The notes beneath the pieces were generated by a model. That model worked only from the letters and a program-made list of their open reading frames with translations, searched no databases and had not been told where the DNA came from. From positions 3,038,001 through 3,102,000 of the forward strand of contig OZ251446.1 in the NCBI GenBank assembly GCA_965242495.1: 64,000 nt of DNA. The letters run 5' to 3'. The position numbers and the translations under genes were made by a program. Positions 60,510 through 64,000 of this stretch are shown here, piece after piece (the stretch's first letter is position 1; every line of letters begins with the position of its first letter). This stretch comes from CBDESN01 sp965242495. GTDB lineage: Bacteria; Pseudomonadota; Alphaproteobacteria; MPNO01.

Positions 60510-63212
60510 ATGGTCGTCCCGCCGCCTCAGCAGGCGCGCGCTCCGGTCGCCGCGCCCCCGCCGGAGAAGGACGCGGCGACGCCGATGATGACGCAATATC
60601 TCGACATCAAGCGCGCCCATCCCGACTGCCTGCTGTTCTACCGGATGGGCGACTTCTACGAGATGTTCTTCGACGATGCGGTGACCGCGGCCGCCGCGCT
60701 CGACATCGCCCTGACCAAGCGCGGCCGGCATCGGGGCGAGGACGTCCCGATGTGCGGCGTGCCCGCGCACGCCTGCGACGCCTATCTGTCGCGGCTGATC
60801 CGCAAGGGTTACCGCGTCGCCGTCTGCGAGCAGGTCGAGGAGCCGGACGCGGCCAGGAAGCGCGGCGGCAAGGCCGTGCTCGCCCGCGCGGTGGCGCGCA
60901 TCGTCACCCCCGGCACGATCGTCGAAGACTCGCTGCTCGACGCCCGGCGCCACAACTATCTGGCCGCCCTCGCCGAGGTTCGCGGCGAATGCGCGCTCGC
61001 TTGGCTGGACGTGTCGACGGGCGAGTTCCGCGTCCAGCCCGCGGCCCCCGCGGCGCTGCGGTCCGCCGTGGCCCGCATCGATCCGGGCGAGATCCTGCTG
61101 CCCGAACGGCTCGACGGCGACCCCGGGATCGCCGGGGCGGTGGACGGCCGGTCGTCGCGGGTCACCCGCCAGCCCGACCGCTGCTTCGACAGCGAATCGG
61201 CGCGCCGACGGCTGGAGGCGCTGTTCGGCGTCAAGGCGCTGGATGCGTTCGGCGATTTCGGGCGCGCCGAGATCGCCGCCTGCGGCGCGCTCGTCGCCTA
61301 TGTCGAACTCACCCAGCAGGGGCGCCTGCCGCGCCTGCCGCCGCCCGAACGACTGCTGTCGGGCGCCGCCCTCGAGATCGACCCGGCGACGCGGCGCAAT
61401 CTCGAACTGACCGAGAGCCTGTCGGGCGAGCGCCGGGGATCGCTGCTGGCGGTGATCGACCGAACCGCGACCGGGGCCGGCGGCCGGCTGCTCGCCGAAC
61501 GCCTCGCCGCGCCGCTGACCGACCCGCAGACGATCCGCGCCCGCCTCGACGCGGTCGGGTATTTCGCCGCCGAGGCGGGGGCGCGGGAGGCGCTGCGGGC
61601 GATCCTCCGCGCCTGCCCCGACCTCGAACGCCCGCTGTCGCGGATCGTGCTGGGGCGGGGCGGCCCGCGCGACCTGGCGGCGATCGGCGAGGCGCTGGCC
61701 GCCGCGCATCGGCTGCGCGCTTGCGTCGCCGACGGCGCGGGCGCGGCGTCGGCGGAGATCGCGGCCTGCGTCGAGAAACTCGGACGCCATGACGAGACGA
61801 TCGACCGCCTGCGGCGCGCGCTGGTTTCGGAACCGCCGGCGCAGGCCCGCGACGGCGGGTTCATCGCTCCCGGCTATGCGGCCGAGCTGGACGAGCAGCG
61901 GCAGCTGCGCGACGAGAGCCGACAGCTGATCGCCGCCCTCCAGCGTCGCTATGCCGAGGAGACCGGCGTCCCCTCGCTCAAAATCCGTCACAACAACGTG
62001 CTGGGCTATTTCGTCGAGGTGACCGGCGCCCAGGCCGACAAGCTCGCCCGGCGCGCGGACGCGACCTTCGTTCACCGCCAGACGATGGCGAACGCCATGC
62101 GCTACGCGACGATCGAGCTCGCCGATCTGGAGGCGCGGATCGGCCAGGCCGCGGACCGGGCGCTGGCGCAGGAGCTGGCCTTGTTCGACGAGCTCGCCCG
62201 CGCGGTCGCCGATCGCGCCGACGCGATCGCCGGGGCGGCGCGGGCGATCGCCTCGCTCGACGTGTCGGCGGCGCTCGCCGCCCTGGCCGACGAACGGCGC
62301 TACGTCCGCCCGACGGTGGACGACTCGACGTCCTTCGCCGTCAAGGGGGGCCGCCATCCGGCGGTCGAGGCCGCGCTCGATTCGGCGCAGGCGGCCGGCT
62401 TCGTCCCCAACGACTGCGATCTCGCCCAGCCGCAGCGGCTATGGCTGGTGACCGGCCCCAACATGGCCGGCAAGAGCACCTTCCTGCGCCAGAACGCGCT
62501 CATCGCCGTCCTCGCCCAGGCGGGATCGTTCGTGCCCGCCGAGGCCGCGCATATCGGCGTCGTCGACCGGCTGTTCAGCCGCGTCGGCGCGGCCGACGAC
62601 CTGGCGCGCGGACGCTCGACCTTCATGGTGGAGATGGTCGAGACCGCGGCGATCCTCAACCAGGCCGGGCCGCGCTCGCTGGTGATCCTGGACGAGATCG
62701 GGCGCGGCACCGCGACCTTCGACGGGCTCTCGATCGCCTGGGCCACGCTCGAGCACGTCCATGCGGTCAATCGCTGCCGGGCGCTGTTCGCGACCCATTT
62801 CCACGAGCTTACCTCGCTCACCTCCCGCCTGGAGGCGCTGCGCTGCGTCGCCATGCGGGTCAAGGAGTGGCGCGGCGAGGTGGTCTTCCTGCACGAGGTG
62901 GCTCCCGGGGCGGCGGACCGTTCCTACGGCATCCATGTCGGGCGGCTGGCGGGCCTGCCGCGCGCGGTGGTGGCGCGGGCCCAGGACGTGCTGGCGACGC
63001 TGGAGCGGGGCGAGCAGGCCGGCGTCCTGACCCGCCTCGCCGACGACCTGCCGCTGTTCTCGGCCAGCGTCGCGGGCGCGCCGGCCGCGCCCTCGGCGGT
63101 GGAGGAGGCGCTGGGCGAGATCGACCCGGACGCGCTCAGCCCGCGCGATGCGCTCGAGCTGATCTATCGGCTGCGCGGTCTGCTCGGGGAGCGGCCGGGC
63201 CGCGGCGGATGA
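60510..63212 (+). CDS. mutS: DNA mismatch repair protein MutS
   Basis: 900 residues. The mismatch-binding motif YRMGDFYEMFFDDA contains the Phe-x-Glu that reads mismatches. Walker A is TGPNMAGKST (about 649-656), Walker B LVILDEIGRGTATFDG (about 725-740), followed by ATHFHELTSL. About 20 residues of Pro/Ala-rich N-terminus precede MMTQYLDIK. The ATG follows a TAGGCT -10-like hexamer by six bases, so a leaderless transcript is possible. Neighbour glnD is the usual alphaproteobacterial partner. Confidence 0.97.
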   Translation: MVVPPPQQARAPVAAPPPEKDAATPMMTQYLDIKRAHPDCLLFYRMGDFYEMFFDDAVTAAAALDIALTKRGRHRGEDVPMCGVPAHACDAYLSRLIRKGYRVAVCEQVEEPDAARKRGGKAVLARAVARIVTPGTIVEDSLLDARRHNYLAALAEVRGECALAWLDVSTGEFRVQPAAPAALRSAVARIDPGEILLPERLDGDPGIAGAVDGRSSRVTRQPDRCFDSESARRRLEALFGVKALDAFGDFGRAEIAACGALVAYVELTQQGRLPRLPPPERLLSGAALEIDPATRRNLELTESLSGERRGSLLAVIDRTATGAGGRLLAERLAAPLTDPQTIRARLDAVGYFAAEAGAREALRAILRACPDLERPLSRIVLGRGGPRDLAAIGEALAAAHRLRACVADGAGAASAEIAACVEKLGRHDETIDRLRRALVSEPPAQARDGGFIAPGYAAELDEQRQLRDESRQLIAALQRRYAEETGVPSLKIRHNNVLGYFVEVTGAQADKLARRADATFVHRQTMANAMRYATIELADLEARIGQAADRALAQELALFDELARAVADRADAIAGAARAIASLDVSAALAALADERRYVRPTVDDSTSFAVKGGRHPAVEAALDSAQAAGFVPNDCDLAQPQRLWLVTGPNMAGKSTFLRQNALIAVLAQAGSFVPAEAAHIGVVDRLFSRVGAADDLARGRSTFMVEMVETAAILNQAGPRSLVILDEIGRGTATFDGLSIAWATLEHVHAVNRCRALFATHFHELTSLTSRLEALRCVAMRVKEWRGEVVFLHEVAPGAADRSYGIHVGRLAGLPRAVVARAQDVLATLERGEQAGVLTRLADDLPLFSASVAGAPAAPSAVEEALGEIDPDALSPRDALELIYRLRGLLGERPGRGG

Positions 63213-63250
63213 ATGCGCCGCGGCGGCTCCGAGCCTATAGTCGCCGCGTC

Positions 63251-64000
63251 ATGTCCGGCCCCGCCCGCCGCCGCGCGCTCGCCGCCCGCCTCGACGATCT
63301 GGTCCGCGACGCCGCCTGCCCGCCCGCGGCGCTGCGGCCGCGCGCGCTCGCCCTGCTGCGGGCGGAGCTGACGGACGGGCGCAACGAGCTGCGGCGGCGG
63401 TTCGACGACGGCGCCCCGGCGGCGGAGACGGCGCGCGCTCACGCCGCCCTGATCGACCGGACGGTGGGGGCGATCCACGACTTCGCCGCCCGGCGGCTCT
63501 ATCCCGCGGCCAATCCGACGGTCGCCGACCGGCTCTGCCTCGACGCCGTCGGCGGCTATGGGCGCGCGGAGCTCGCGCCCCATTCGGACGTGGATCTCCT
63601 GTTCGTGCTGCCCTACAAGGAGACCGCGCGGCTCGAACAGGTGATCGAGTACGTCCTCTACGTGTTGTGGGACCTCGACCTCCGGGTGGGCCACGCGACG
63701 CGCTCGGTGGACGACTGCCTGCGGCTTTCCGGCGACGACCTCACGATCCGCACGTCGGTGCTGGAGGCGCGCTACGTCGCGGGCGAGGGGGCGCTGCACG
63801 ACGAGCTGCGCCGGCGCTTCGCGGCCGAGTTCGACGAAGCGACCGGGCCCGCCTTCGTCGCCGGCAAGCTCGCCGAGCGCGACGCGCGCCATCGGCGGAT
63901 GGGCGATTCGCGCTACGTGCTGGAGCCGGACGTGAAGGACGGCAAGGGCGGGTTGCGCGACCTGCAGACCCTGTCCTGGATCGCCCGATATCTGTATCGG
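63251..64000 (+). CDS. glnD: [Protein-PII] uridylyltransferase GlnD, 3' end beyond window
   Basis: 250 codons visible to the window edge. The nucleotidyltransferase motif GGYGRAELAPHSDVDLLF (residues about 101-118) holds the metal-binding Asp pair, followed by LWDLDLRVGHATRSVDDC and DVKDGKGGLRDLQTLSWIAR, all typical of GlnD. It uridylylates PII in response to nitrogen status. The HD and ACT domains lie outside the window. It starts 38 bases after mutS; a TATAGT box lies nine bases before the ATG. Confidence 0.94.
   Translation, partial: MSGPARRRALAARLDDLVRDAACPPAALRPRALALLRAELTDGRNELRRRFDDGAPAAETARAHAALIDRTVGAIHDFAARRLYPAANPTVADRLCLDAVGGYGRAELAPHSDVDLLFVLPYKETARLEQVIEYVLYVLWDLDLRVGHATRSVDDCLRLSGDDLTIRTSVLEARYVAGEGALHDELRRRFAAEFDEATGPAFVAGKLAERDARHRRMGDSRYVLEPDVKDGKGGLRDLQTLSWIARYLYR

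Overview
The window is high-GC DNA from an alphaproteobacterium. The evidence is an EF-Tu/RpoB/RpoC set of alphaproteobacterial type and length, the tRNA-Tyr / tRNA-Gly / tuf / tRNA-Trp / secE / nusG / rplKAJL / rpoBC order, mutS directly followed by glnD, and a PstA with the long N-terminal insert usual in that class. A TRAP transporter, a UbiD-type decarboxylase and a reductive-dehalogenase-like protein fit a free-living or host-associated marine or sponge-type heterotroph, but that lifestyle is inference only.

Layout. (1) 1-8.5 kb, catabolic/accessory: a PLD-SNF2 helicase and a lactonase-like hydrolase (translationally coupled), a TRAP transporter (dctM, dctQ, dctP), then a divergent UbiD-like decarboxylase with a two-component-type flavin monooxygenase. 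(2) 8.5-23.2 kb, core information processing: tRNA-Thr, rlmB, tRNA-Tyr, tRNA-Gly, tuf, tRNA-Trp, secE, nusG, rplK, rplA, rplJ, rplL, rpoB and rpoC. rpoB carries a -1 frame break near 15710. (3) 23.2-45.8 kb, a large accessory locus where rpsL/rpsG/fusA would be expected. It holds seven tandem paralogous membrane-anchored coiled-coil genes, two giant paralogous autotransporters (about 1,600 residues each), clusters of a 20-bp palindrome, a small inverted-repeat element inserted in one palindrome, a few metabolic genes, and five more tandem coiled-coil genes of a related family. (4) 46-53 kb, metabolic genes: amidase, PqqC/TenA-like oxygenase, RdhA-like protein, polysaccharide deacetylase-like enzyme, RidA and OsmC. 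(5) 53-60 kb, the phosphate system phoR-pstS-pstC-pstA-pstB-phoU on the minus strand with a Pho box. (6) 60.5-64 kb, mutS and the start of glnD.

The two coiled-coil arrays are the most unusual part. Twelve genes share an N-terminal membrane segment ending in a VGIWxGIxAMVRxN motif followed by a coiled coil made of 7- and 11-residue modules. Copy lengths differ by whole modules. The arrays bracket two autotransporters, one of which has a run of 15 G directly against its -35 box. Together this looks like a variable cell-surface or envelope locus; its function is unknown.

A second candidate novelty is a pair of roughly 230-bp transcription units (8593-8820 forward, 60175-60430 reverse). They share a sigma70-type promoter, a CCTGCTTT-rich iterated tract and a terminal hairpin with a compensatory base-pair change. 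They could encode a small RNA or a small peptide.
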